Assembly: GCA_964035575.1 (NCBI GenBank)
Contig: OZ037855.1
Location: 558,001-622,000 of the forward strand
Direction: 5' to 3'
From: Rhynchopus sp. YZ270_cl-10
Taxonomy: Eukaryota > Euglenozoa > Diplonemea > Diplonemida > Diplonemidae
DNA length: 64,000 nucleotides
Shown: piece by piece, positions 51,441 through 62,277 of the stretch
Numbering within the stretch: the first letter of the stretch is position 1
Layout of the letters: each line of letters begins with the position of its first letter
Made by a program: the position numbers and the translations under genes
The notes under the pieces: model-generated
The model's input: the letters and a program-made list of their open reading frames with translations, nothing else
Databases searched by the model: none
Told to the model about the DNA's origin: nothing

Positions 51441-51795
51441 TTTTCAACCACCTTCCTTCAACCCTTGTAGGATCAGTTCTTATTTTTTTTCGCGAAAACT
51501 TGAAATTACACATTTCAAGAGAACAAATTAAAAAGGGTCCTTATTTGCATTTTTGGGATCCGCCCGTGCAGTGGTGGGGTCAATCTCGAAAATTGGACAA
51601 TTTTTTGACCACTTAAATTTTGAGAAATATGAGCCCGGTTCCTTATACGTGGGGCCCATTTTCGGCTAAAATTTTCCTCAAAATCTGGTTTTGTAAAATT
51701 GACCCTTTACTCCCCCCCCACATCGATTTCAATACTATACCTTACTTCACCTACGGTTGCCCTTACAGGGGGGTGAAGGAAGGTAAGTTGAAAAA
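51441..51795 (-). mobile_element. 355-bp MITE family, inverted full copy
   Basis: TTTTCAACCACCTTCC at the left and GGAAGGTAAGTTGAAAAA at the right are its TIRs. It matches 15820-16174 along its full length in inverse orientation. Its right end is 73 bases from the stop codon of the M3 peptidase gene, so it may lie in that gene's 3' UTR. Confidence 0.85.
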
Positions 51796-51867
51796 ACCCA
51801 CCCCAACAACGCACCACCCATTTTTCGCACCCTCTTCTCTTCTCCCTCTCTCTTTCCCCTGCGCGAA

Positions 51868-53868
51868 TCAGCAATCAAGAATACCGAACTCACGGAGGTA
51901 TGCGTCTTGGCTTGGCTCCCTGCCGAGGTAGGAGCGAAGCATGTCAGGTGCGGTGCGACGTGCACATGGCGCAAGCACCTCGGCACGCAACACGGCACCC
52001 GCCTCTGCGTTGAAGAGCCCCTTCTCCCTGAAGGCAGAGAACAGGTCCTGTGCGTACACCTCTGCCCACCCGTAGCCGTAATACCCAGCGTCATAGCCTA
52101 TGGCCACGTGGTACCAGCTTGCAACAAAGTGGGACCCCTTCGGTGGGGCATAGTCGAGGTGCTCCAACATCGTCGCGCTGAAGATGTCCACAGGATTGGC
52201 AGCGCCCTCTGCACCACTGTGCAGACGTAGGTCTGCCAAGGACATTGCGTAGTACCGTGTCAGGTGTTCAACGATGGAGAGTTCGCGCGATGTTTGTTTG
52301 AGTTTGAGGATCGTCTCCTTCGAAATCTTTTCGCCATCGACTTCGGAGCAGACACGTTGCACGACTTCGGGTTCAAGCATCCATTGTTCGAACATAGTGG
52401 ATGGGACCTCAAGGAAGTCTTGCTCGACACCACCTGGCCAGGGTACCATCGGCCATGCCCAGGATAGAGCAGAGTAGCGTGCGTCTGTGCACACTGCGTG
52501 CATCATGTGGCCTAACTCATGGAAGAGGGTGCGTACTTCGGTGATGCGGAGAAGGGCTTCTGATCCTGCCTCGGGTCTGCTAAGATTCCCCATGTAACAG
52601 CACGCAGGGAGGCAGCCGTCGAAGGTAGGGGCAAGCGGGAGAATCATTTGGTGGCCAAACTTTCCTTCTCTCGGGAAGAGGTCGAAGTAGAGGTAGCCCT
52701 TCAGGGCACCGCCCGCTTTGTCATCAAGCACACGGTAGGCGAGCACCTCTTCATCCCATCTGGGCAGCGTCGTGTCCTCCTCGAAAGACAGCCCCAACAG
52801 GTTGGAGTAAATGTCCAGAACATTGTTCAAAGTCGCACGCAAAGGAAAATACTTCTTTAACTGCTCAGAATCAATTCCACGACGCTCTTTTCTGACCCGT
52901 TCAATATAGAAGGACAGATCCCACGGATCCACCACAGTAGCGTCAGGGATATCAGCCTTCTTTGCTTCTAAAACTTCTGCACGCTGCGCTTCGAACTGTG
53001 GCCTCAATTTTGACAGCATGCCTTCACAAAACGCAACCGCTGTTTCTTCTGTTCGTGCAGTTTTGAACCGCAAGATCGATGCTGCGTGGTTCTTGAATCC
53101 TAATGCAACAGCAGCTTTGTGTCGTGCCTCGAGCAGCTCCTCCAGGACCGGTCCGTTTACATCTTTGCAGGAATGGCAGGCCGCGATGTACATCTTCTTT
53201 CTCGTCTCTGACCGAATTGCTCCTTGCATGATTGGTACTCGGACGGGCGCTTTGATGCTGGCAACGCAACGTCCTTCATCGTCTTTGGGAAGCGATGCGA
53301 TGAAGGAATCGGTGCATCCTTCGAGCTCAGCTTCATCAAGCGCAACGGTCGTCACATCTTCGTTGATGTTCTGCTCAAATTCGGAGGCTTTTTTGCTGAT
53401 ATTCGGAAAATGCGTAAGAAATTCGTCCCTCGCAGCGCCAGACAACGCGGCACCAGAAAACTCAAACTTCTGCAGGGTCGACGCAATAAGCCGCTGCTTC
53501 TGCGCATCACCACCGTGCACCTCCTGCGACGCACGCAACAGGTTGTACAACTCCACCGACGAATACGTTTCGGCCCACATAGCGGCAAGACGTTTCTTTG
53601 CCTCAGCGCTTGCTGTGCGGGCCTCCTTGCACGGCGAGATCAGCGACGGGATGACACATGAAATTGATCGGAACGCTGCTTCCCCGTCGGCACCGGCAAG
53701 GGCCCCAAAGGTTGAGTCGAAGCTGGGGGTCGCGCTCGAGGAGCTGGAGCTGAGAAGTGCCCCCACAGCCTCCCGATACGCAGACTCAATCTCACTAAAC
53801 TCCTTCCTCACAAACTCAGCAGAACCTGAAAGGTTCCGCTTCGTAAAGTCAAATATTTTTTTGCTCAT
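51868..53868 (-). CDS. M3-family zinc metallopeptidase (thimet oligopeptidase type)
   Basis: A single-exon gene for 666 residues, the usual size for the family. The zinc motif HELGH lies at 450-454 (FHELGHMMH), with the third ligand in DFLEVPS (Glu487). The C-terminal signature YDAGYYGYGWAEVYAQD, which places substrate-binding tyrosines, is present. The loop between the zinc ligands (ARYSALSWAWPMVPWPGG) is about eight residues longer than in mammalian thimet oligopeptidase. The enzyme cleaves short peptides after the proteasome, and it shares this window with a proteasome subunit by chance or not. No targeting sequence is seen when translation starts at MSKKIFDF; an in-frame upstream stretch (MRKSLAVLFMYAPYRQVL, to 54069) could supply one but crosses T-rich sequence. 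Family assignment is secure. Confidence 0.93.
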   Translation of the reverse strand: MSKKIFDFTKRNLSGSAEFVRKEFSEIESAYREAVGALLSSSSSSATPSFDSTFGALAGADGEAAFRSISCVIPSLISPCKEARTASAEAKKRLAAMWAETYSSVELYNLLRASQEVHGGDAQKQRLIASTLQKFEFSGAALSGAARDEFLTHFPNISKKASEFEQNINEDVTTVALDEAELEGCTDSFIASLPKDDEGRCVASIKAPVRVPIMQGAIRSETRKKMYIAACHSCKDVNGPVLEELLEARHKAAVALGFKNHAASILRFKTARTEETAVAFCEGMLSKLRPQFEAQRAEVLEAKKADIPDATVVDPWDLSFYIERVRKERRGIDSEQLKKYFPLRATLNNVLDIYSNLLGLSFEEDTTLPRWDEEVLAYRVLDDKAGGALKGYLYFDLFPREGKFGHQMILPLAPTFDGCLPACCYMGNLSRPEAGSEALLRITEVRTLFHELGHMMHAVCTDARYSALSWAWPMVPWPGGVEQDFLEVPSTMFEQWMLEPEVVQRVCSEVDGEKISKETILKLKQTSRELSIVEHLTRYYAMSLADLRLHSGAEGAANPVDIFSATMLEHLDYAPPKGSHFVASWYHVAIGYDAGYYGYGWAEVYAQDLFSAFREKGLFNAEAGAVLRAEVLAPCARRTAPDMLRSYLGREPSQDAYLREFGILDC

Positions 53869-54431
53869 TTTTTTTTGTCTATTTTTGGGGTCGAAGGTGG
53901 AAAAGGATGATGTGGGTGGGTAGGGAAATATTACAGCAAATAGCAAAAGCCCCTCAATAACCCCCACCAAAAAGAACGGCCTCCCTTCCTTGCAGGTTTG
54001 AAGCACCTCTTCCATCAACACCTGCCTATAGGGAGCGTACATGAAAAGAACCGCCAGCGACTTCCGCAAAGATCCACCTTTTTGTTAGGTGGGACGTAGA
54101 GGGGCTGTAGACAAGGGGGAAAGAGAGGGGGGTTTTCTTTGAGCAACTAGTGGACTTTACTTGTTATAATCTATGTGTTAGTATGGGTGGGATGAGCCCC
54201 AAAAAAAAAGTGGAATGTGTTCGGCGAAGAGATGTGAGGGTAACAAAAGGGGGGCACGCCCTAAACGGCGTGTTGTTTTGATAGCAGTTCGTGATAAAAG
54301 AAAGCCTCGGGAGGGTTGAGCCCTTGATGCCTGGCGTCAAGGAGCTGTGACACAATCCCGCGAGGAAAAGAGGGTTTTGAACCGTAAAAGAGATTTATGC
54401 ACAAAAGGATTGTTGGAGCAAAGGTGAAGAA

Positions 54432-54661
54432 TGGGCAGGGTTCTCCACCCCCCTAAAAATATGATCTCACCCACATTGATCTTCAACATCGTACCGTTTG
54501 CTTCGGCGCTCCTCATTTTTTTTTTTGTCATTGAATACGCCGAACACTTTTCGATTACGGAAGTTCCGCACTGTGTCTGCGGCGCTGTCACCGTCGGTGC
54601 CCTCGTTTCCAAGGCAGAAGCACTATAAAAAAAAAATGAAATATGGTGGAGAACCCTGAAT
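54432..54661. repeat. inverted repeat (GGGTTCTCCACC/GGTGGAGAACCC) around a small ORF
   Basis: CAGGGTTCTCCACC near 54437-54450 is complementary to GGTGGAGAACCCTG near 54641-54655. The 190 bases between are GC-richer than the surroundings. It could be a short transposable element carrying host sequence. Confidence 0.5.
54461..54628 (+). CDS. possible small membrane protein (55 residues)
   Basis: Starts MISPTLIFNIVPFASALLIF, continuing hydrophobic to about residue 25, then ends GAVTVGALVSKAEAL before TAA. The sequence has coding-like composition and lies inside the inverted repeat at 54432-54661. It runs against the direction of all supported genes. No family is recognised, and a chance ORF or decayed element gene is just as likely. 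Confidence 0.2.
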   Translation: MISPTLIFNIVPFASALLIFFFVIEYAEHFSITEVPHCVCGAVTVGALVSKAEAL

Positions 54662-54692
54662 GGGGAAAAAGAGGAGAGAAAAAAAAAACACA

Positions 54693-54734
54693 GCTTGAAA
54701 GATGAATGTATCTCTGCACTGCTAGTGCACATCT
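54693..54734 (+). repeat. stem-loop repeat, GTGC class with longer loop
   Basis: CTTGAAAGATGAATGTATCT is followed by CTGCACTGCTAGTGCACATCT. Here GCACT/AGTGC forms an inner hairpin and AGATG/CATCT the outer stem. Confidence 0.6.
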
Positions 54735-54992
54735 AAAGGAAAAAGGAAAAAGGTTTTTTATCAAATGAAACCCAAAGCTACACAGTGCTTGAACATAGCT
54801 GGGGTCGCACTCTTGTAAAACTGTGTATCCGCAACTAACAAGGTAAAGCCGTAGTATATCTAAGCGGGTACTTTTCGGTAGAACATAGCAATCTAACAAT
54901 AAAGGGAAGATGAGGGAAAACGATCCCAATATATTTCCCATACATTTGACTGCCAATCAGCAATGTTGGCAGGTTGTTTTAAAAATAAAGAA

Positions 54993-55031
54993 AACTTGAA
55001 AGATGAATGTGTCTCTCGTGCACACACATCA
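54993..55031 (+). repeat. stem-loop repeat, GTG/CAC class (type copy)
   Basis: ACTTGAAAGATGAATGTGT - CTCTCGT - GCACACACATCA. Prefix, arms and loop are all canonical. Confidence 0.8.
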
Positions 55032-55124
55032 CTAAAAAGGGGGGGCATCTAAGAGTGTATAATATTATGTTCGTTCGTTTGTTAATTTTCACTCGCTCGG
55101 TATCGACAGGGAGAAGAAGAAATA

Positions 55125-55164
55125 AACTTGACAGATGCATGCGCCTCTCGTGCGCACACATCTA
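55125..55164 (+). repeat. stem-loop repeat, GCGC/GCGC covariant
   Basis: ACTTGACAGATGCATGCGC - CTCTCGT - GCGCACACATCT. Compared with GTGC/GCAC copies, both arms changed together (T to C on the left, A to G on the right), keeping the pairing. Confidence 0.8.
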
Positions 55165-55498
55165 AAGAAAAAAACACCTCGCCTTTGTTTTGAAAACTTG
55201 GTTGTACTATTGGTGCAGACACCCAAGGATGAGCTCCACTATGGTTTTGGTAGCACGACCGAACAGCAACCCGAAAAGGGGGTTATATTAGTGGTTTGTA
55301 TACCCATAGGATCGCCAAAAGAAGCTGCAACGTACGTCTCTTATTTTAGTTTTTTTAAAAATAGTTTTTGGTGTGCAATACACACATCTGATACATTCTA
55401 CACAAAACAAAAAAAATCACACAGACACAGCTCTGTAGCGCTGCTATCTAACAGCCCCTTTTTTATATTTTTCCCACCTTCTTGTTTCCCTCTCTCTC

Positions 55499-58400
55499 TC
55501 AACAGATATTGACATAGTGCGTTGCTACTGAAGGTGATTTGGCGGGAGATTTGTTCGGTGTGTTGACACCACGCTTGCGTGGGGTGGACTTATTGCTGAA
55601 TGCGCCACTACCACCCCCACGCGACCCAGACTCATTCATGTCAAGAAACGCTGATATCTGCGGATTGAACCCTTTTGTATGGAAGCGTTTAATCTTTGGC
55701 CCCACGGACGACACGCCGCCCCCTCCTCCTCCACCACCACCCTGCTTCGCCACAAACCTCTGCTGCTCCTCTTGCTTGTAGGCCTCGATCGACTCATTCG
55801 CCTCCTTTAGGGCATGCTCCGATGTCGCAGCACGTTGCTTATGCATGTCTAGGTCTAGCTGCATGGACTCCAACTTCTTTTCAAAGACAAGAGCCCGGTG
55901 CTCGAGCTCCGCTCGCTCAGACTCGGCTTGGTATGTGTTTTTCCTAGCGTGGAGCAGATCTGATTGGTGCTGCGATTGGATGGAGGATTCCCACGTTGCT
56001 GCCAGGTCTTTTGCGTTGCGCATCTTCGCCTCCGCCATGCTGGTGTTGGAACGCTCGTCTTCTAGCTGGGTTTTGAGGCGGGCGTATTGCTGGGCGTCAA
56101 GACGACGTTCGGCTTTGAGTGTGTCAACCATTCGTTGCAGTTGTTGGATTTCGTGAAGCGGGTCGTGAACATCGTGCTCAGAGTATGAAGCAGGGAAGGG
56201 GCTGCCACGCTGCTGTTGGTGGTGTTGCTGGTGATGGCTCAGCTCCTCCTGCAGGCGCACCCTGATGCGGATCTCCTCATTCAGCTGTCCCTTCAGCTCC
56301 TTCACCTGGCTGTCCCTGTCGCGGTTCTCGCCCTCCAGAACACCACGCTCCTGCTTCAAACGCGACAACTCTGTCTCCAATTCATCAGCCCGCGTTTCAC
56401 TACGGCGCCTCCATGCCTCTTCTGATTCGATCTTGACCTATAGGGGGTGAGTAACGTAGCTTGAAAGACAAAGCTTCTAGTGACAGTGTACCGAATGAGT
56501 GAACTGATGTTGCAAGAACCAACAGGTTTGCAAATAAAAACAAAATGGGTGCAAGGGGTGGGTAGGGTTGGAGAGAGGAGAGCCTATACCTCAGCAGTCT
56601 GTTTCGCAAAGGTCACCTGGTCGCGAAGAAGGGAGAGCTCGGACATGCGGGAGTCAAGCACAATCTGGTAGTTGGATAAGAGTACATAAAAGTTTGGTTC
56701 AAAAACGGTAACGTTGTAAAATAAATGACTCAATGCAGAAAAAGCAACAGTACACCTCGTAGACACCATACCCACAAAACCCGCAATCGCGGGTTTGCGA
56801 CATATGAAAGTACACTCCTCAAAAAAGAAATAAGATGAACATCACCACATAGCAGTCGCTATCGCACAGCACCACGGCAATGAGACATACCTGTGTTTCT
56901 GTGAGCTCTCTCTTCAACTCCGCAATGCGGTCCTTCTGCGTCGCACTCTGCTCAATGAGGACATTCCTGACCAAGGCGCCGAGCGCGTTGTGGAAGAGGT
57001 GCGAGATCTTTGCGAACTGGAGCTCCTGGTCGCTGCGGAGGAGGCGCACTGTGGTGGCGTGGTCCGCCATGAGGGCGTGGAAGGCGACGTCACGGGTGCC
57101 TGCGGGGGCACCACTGCCTGATGTGTAGGTGGGCGTCACCTCGTCGTACGAGGCCGACACGCCGAACAATGCACTCTTTGCGTAGTCCACTTGGCTCAAC
57201 AAAAAGTCCATGTCTGTCTCGAGGGCGCGTGCCTGGGCCGCCTCCCGTGCACACTCTGCGCGTGCCTCCTTCAACTCCCACTCCATAGCCTCCATGTCCG
57301 CCTCTGCCTGTGCTGCAGCAATGTCCCTGTTGTTGCGCAGGTCGTTGACATGCACGGCAGACTGCTCCGCAGTGCGCTGTGCACTCTTCAGCTCGTCCCG
57401 CAGCTGTGCGTTCTCCCCGGTGACAACGTCGTTCCTCGCGGCGGCCCCTTGCAGGTCGATGCGCAGTGCGCTTGCATGCGACTCGAGGGATTGGATCTCA
57501 TTGCGCAGCCTGTCCGCCTCTTTGTCGCCCCGCGCAACGGCAGTGTTCTTCGTCGCGATCTCTGCCTTCATCTCTGCAGATGCCGCGTTCTGCGAGTCAA
57601 TCCTGTTCGTCGCATGCGCAATGTCGTCTGCTAGCTCCTCATGCTGCGCCTGCAGCGCCTTCGCCTGCTCCTCTGCTGTCACAAGAGAGTCGCGGAGGGC
57701 TTGGTTCGCAGTGCGCAGTTCAGTGAGCTCTGCGTCACTGCTTGTCTGCGTCCGCCCCCATTCAACCGAAATCGCATTGGCCTGCGTGACTGCAGACTCC
57801 AGCTCGCGCTCGAGATACTCAATCCGCTCCTGCGCGGCCCGTACCTTCTGTGAATACTCTTCGGCCTGCGTTGCCAGACCCTGCGCCTGCGTCTCCCATT
57901 TGTCCAACTCCTCTGTCAGCATACGTACGCGGGTGTCGTTGCGACGCTTCTCTGCCTCCATCCCTTCAAGACTCCCCTCAAGACGCTGCACCTTCCCCCG
58001 CAGCGCTTCCTCTGCGTCGCTGAAGCGGGCCCTCACTTCGGAAAGCTGTGTCTCATGGTCGTGCACGGATGTTTCAGCAGACGAAGTGAGCTGCGCAATA
58101 TGCGTGGCAAGACGGTCCATTTCATGTCCATTAGAGCGGGTACTGTTGCCAAGGGCTTCCTCAAGGGTGGCGATTTGGGCGCGGAGAACAGCCTCGTTTG
58201 CTTCGGCGGTGAGAACAGTGTCGTTGACGCGCGATTCATTTTGCGTCATCATTTCGCGAAAGCGTGACTCTGTGTTTGTGCAAAGCCCTTGAAGTTCTGC
58301 AAGCTGGTCACGCTGCTTTGCCATCTTCGCAACCGCGGACTCCTCACGTTGGCAGGTCTCATTCAACTCTGTCAGCGCTGCCTGATAATTTGCGTCCAAC

Positions 58401-60907
58401 TCGCTCAACTTCTGCGACATCGCTTGCAGCTCCTTTGCACTGCCCTCTAATGAGTCGTGGCTGGCGGTGGTCATCTGGACCATTTGCTGGCTGCAGTCTT
58501 CGACACTCCGCTTCAAAGACTTTTCGTTTTCCTCAGCCTCGGTGACACGACGGAGAAGCTCCTCCTTCTCTTCATGGTGCTTCTGTTGCAGTGCCTCTAT
58601 CTCATTCGCGTGGTCCTCGGAGTGCAGCTCTGATGCCGTTGCTGCTGCCTGCGCGACAGCTAACTCTGCCACAAGGTTGTCGTATTCATCCTTTGCTACA
58701 TTGTCTGTGTCACGGAGTTCTGCCATCTCAATATGAAGTGCTGTCACCTCAGCCTCCTTTTTGTCGACCTTCAGGAGCGCCTCTTCAAGCTTCGTTTCAA
58801 CAGCAGACACCGCCTCCAGCTTTTCATCCGCAAATTTCTTCACAACAGCGCCGTCATCAAGAAGCGTCTGTAAAAGCTCTTCTTTGTGAAGTGACGCAAT
58901 GCGTTCCAAGGTGCGCCCCACCACACCCTCATGCGGAACGGTAGTGGAGGTGGCGGTTTGTGTGTCCATTGGCCTGCTTTCGGTTCTGTGCCCGGTCATG
59001 ACTGCGTGAAGTCCGCGGGCAAGAAATTTTTGGATAAAGCGTGCACGGAGATTGACGTCGGTTGCAAACCCGCCACCGCTACTACTGCTTCGCACTGCGA
59101 CGTTCGTGCTGATGGTTGGAACCGCCTGCTGTGCAGACAACGCATCGTTAAAACCATCGCCCTGCGTTTCTTCTGCAGTTTCCTCCCATGTAAAGTCGAC
59201 GCAAAGCGGTTGGGGGGACGCTGCCTGCAGGGCAGAGTACTTCCCGAGGGGTACTTTGCAGAGTGCTAGCACACCGCATTCGATGGGGATAAAGCTTTCC
59301 ATCCCTGCCGTCGCGATGGACAGACCAGAGGAGGCTGAGGAGGGGAGACGCACGGTGCATTTCAGTCCGGCTTGGAATTCCTTTTTGCGTGACAGCAGGT
59401 CTGTCTCTGATGTGCATCTGCCCCGTTCGTCGCGGATCGTTAAAATGCTTTTCAGGAAAACATGAGAAGTGTCTGTCAGCTTTGCGAGCGATGTAGGAGA
59501 CGGCGGGTTTGACCCTCCACTTTCTTCGTGTCCATAACGCACAATGATCGGGTCTGGGAAGACAAACACATCCGAGCACCGCAGTGCTGCCTCAACATTC
59601 CGTGCGTTCACCTCCTCTGATGCATATCCACCAGCACTCTGCACACCACCACCAGACTTCACCAAGAAGGTTCGCGACGACATACACACATTATCTGCCG
59701 CCACCAAACGCAGCCCCACCCTTTTCTTATCAGTCGGCGGAGGGGGAGGGGAACGATGAGGACTCTTCCCCTTCCTCAACAACGCAGAGCTTGTCACCAA
59801 CTCCGCCCCCGGGTTCGGAACAGGCCCTGCCAGGGGGGTGCCTACAAGAGAACCCGCTGTTTTCGCATTGAAGAGGTGAGGGTCCACGTAGACGCTTACC
59901 TCCCAGGTGCTCCGCGCAATGCGGGTTACACTGTGCACACAAAGACCGCCGTAGCCTTGCAAACTAAGCTGGTGGTCTTCTACTATCGTTGCCGCTTCTG
60001 TCGAGGCAGCGCGAAATGAAGTGTCGTCCTCAGTTGGGTCATCAAGATGATCAGAGTCCTCCACACAGCCTCGCCCCTTCACCAGAATCTCTGCACTCTC
60101 CGGCAAACGCATCAATCTCATCCCCGCATCACGCACTGAGATATACAATACAACCCTGGTCTGAAACGCACGCTCCTGCGCAATCGGAATCGCCCCTCCA
60201 CCTTGCTGGCCTATAGTAAGAATGCAGGCCTCGCTGGTTAGCCAAGAGAATTTCCCGGGGGTAGGGAGCGGGGAGGACGGTGGCGACCCTGCATCTTTCG
60301 AGGGGACGAGAGGGGTGAGCAACGACGCTTCGACAGCAACGAGCGCAGAAGAGAGAACCTGGAGCTGTCTGCTGTGCGCAGCGCGTTCATTGTGGAGTTG
60401 TGCAGAGCGAAGTGCGATCGTATCGTGGAGAGAGGCAAGCGAGTGTCGCATGGAGACAACCCGATCGTCCGACGCAGATGTATGGTGTGTGGACAATGCA
60501 AGGCGCGACTTAAGCTCTTGACATTCCAGCTCCGCACCCGAGAGTGACTGCTCAAAATCAAGAATCTGTGCAGAAAGGGTATGAAGCTTCGCGTCCTTCT
60601 CCTGAAGCATTTCATGAAGCCGGGCGCTGGTTTCATTTAAGTATTGTGCGTGTTGTTGTCTTCCGCCGATCTTTTCGTCGATGAGACCCTTTAATTTGGC
60701 AACCTCTGTGTTTTCGTCTTGGCGGAGACTCCGGTTTTCCTCTTCCTTTGCAAGCAGTTCGCTCTCCATGTTGCGGACCTGGACGCGGAGGACTTCGAGT
60801 TCTGCTTGTGCTGCTGCGATCTCACCTCGCGCAATCCCCTCGGAACTGAACGTCATCGCTGGGGACCTGCCATGGCTCAGAGGTGATTCCGAGCGTGGTA
60901 CCTCCAT
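55499..60907 (-). CDS. giant coiled-coil protein (1676 residues)
   Basis: Exons 56891-60907, 56590-56664 and 55499-56437 (introns of 226 and 152 bases, donors GTATGT and GTATAG, phase 0) encode 1676 residues. A coiled coil (about 30-190) is followed by a Pro/Ser linker and then a non-coiled region (about 215-640) with beta-like segments. This region is split by proline-rich stretches (PHRSPPPPPTDKK). A very long coiled coil (about 690-1560) has regular heptads (for example ELDKWETQAQGLATQAEEYS). The C-terminus is a poly-Gly stretch and a basic tail with SPxK-type motifs (TPRKRG, NKSPAKSP). No motor head or known domain is seen. It is probably a structural or tethering protein of cytoskeleton, centriole or Golgi type, but this is inference from architecture. 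The start ATG is preceded by an unrelated GT-rich spacer. Confidence 0.82.
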
Positions 60908-62277
60908 TGTGTTGGGAAGGAGGGAGGGGAGGGTGGAGGGGTGGAGAGTAGATGGGGTTGTGGTTGGTTGTTCAAACCACGTTGCCCCCCCAAAAGGGGG
61001 TGCTTTCTGGGGAGGGAGGTGAACTGAGTTGGTTTGAAGTGGTTGTAGGTAAAATTGAAAGGGGGTGGTGTTTTGTTTTCGTTATTAGTTATGGTTTTGC
61101 GTTGTTTCATTTTGGTTGTGTGAGAATTTTTTTGAAGAATGGAAAAAATTCCCCCAAAAACGCAAAATAAAAACAAATAAAGCAAGCTTCCCCCTCCCTT
61201 TAAATTTCTTGGCAACCCTGGGTTAAGGTTCGAACCGTTGTGCTTTTTTTCTGAGTTTCTTTAGAAAATTGGGTTAAAAAGGAGAATGTGAAGGTACAAA
61301 CGCCTCACCGTTCGTCGGCGGACACAGGCACTGGTTCTCCGCGGGTTATCGAACCCCAGTTCGAAAAAAGAGGAAAAATAAGAGTTTTATCTGTACGACA
61401 GTAAACGAATGAAAAACCCCCAAAAGTGCAATCTATGGTTGGGGGGGAAAAAGGAAAACTTGAGAGATATATGTGATTTGCTGTGCATGGGTACCCCTTT
61501 TTAAAAAAAAGTGAGGTTACAAAGTGCACAATGCAGCACCGTAATAGAAAGTGGACACGTAAGTCCCTTGTCCGGGGAGACATGGATTGTACTGCCGTTT
61601 TTTATCGCAAAAAGGGGGGGGAATTATTTATTAGATTCTACGTATATTTTGCTTCATTTATTTGAGGAAATCTCAAAAAAGTTCCTCGAAAAAACCACAA
61701 CACAGCATTGTTCTGTGTGCCTTCTTGTATTTCTCCGAGCTGTAAGAACAGCTGGCTAACATCTCTTTTTCTCTGTTTGTTTGGAAAAGAAAAGAAAATA
61801 AAATAAAAGGGAAAAGACGAGCGGGGAAAGGTCGAAGAATGGACCACAGAGACACCGCACTTTACAAATTTTGAGAAAAAACTCGACTCTTACAGTCGCC
61901 AACTGATCTTGATTACTCGACTAGAAAAAGGGGGGGAAGATTATTTTCGTTGAACGCAGCCAAAAACAGTGTATGAGATCTGAATTTTGGCGCAAGTGAT
62001 TTTTAAAGGGGAGGAGAAAATAGTCGGTATCAGGCGATTAAACGTTGGCTTTATTACTCGAGTTTCTAATAACACTACGTGTAAGGAAGAAAAAAAAGGG
62101 AAAGTTTTGTAAAAATAAACGTAAGCCCCTTAAAAACCTCAGAAAGACGGATGAGAAGACATCCTTTTCACAATCACTAACCGTTGCACCCCTGGCGAGC
62201 TACTCTCTCTAGACCCATCACCCCATCAACAACACGCCAATGTGGCTTCAGGACGCTACATCATCATCCACATATTT
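60908..62277. other. gene-free spacer between the two coiled-coil genes
   Basis: GT-rich near 60910-61100, then AT-rich. A long-class stem-loop is at 61288-61360 and a weak GTGC-class one at about 61458-61495 (GAGAGATATATGTGATTTGC). No gene is seen. Confidence 0.6.
61288..61360 (+). repeat. stem-loop repeat, long class with GGTTATCGAACC
   Basis: GTGAAGGTACAAACGCC, TCACCGTTCGTC, GGCGGACACAGGCACT, then CGCGGGTTATCGAACCCC. CGCC/GGCG closes the inner loop. Confidence 0.7.

Larger units (their letters stand above)
50328..51867. other. gene-free spacer with two adjacent MITEs
   Basis: Contains a four-unit TTATG array at about 50579-50600, a long-class stem-loop (50642-50695), and the MITE pair at 50994-51795. 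The only longer ORF (51137-51415, minus) belongs to the first MITE. Confidence 0.65.
53869..55498. other. gene-free spacer between the M3 gene and the coiled-coil gene
   Basis: Three GTGC-class stem-loops lie at 54693-54734, 54993-55031 and 55125-55164. A small ORF flanked by inverted repeats is at 54432-54661. 55170-55498 has no recognisable content apart from a GCTCCACT motif. Confidence 0.6.

Noticed and set aside
61288-61360. Functional tRNA genes at the GGTTATCGAACC sites
   Set aside because: No acceptor stem, D-arm or anticodon arm can be drawn around the B-box-like motif in either orientation.
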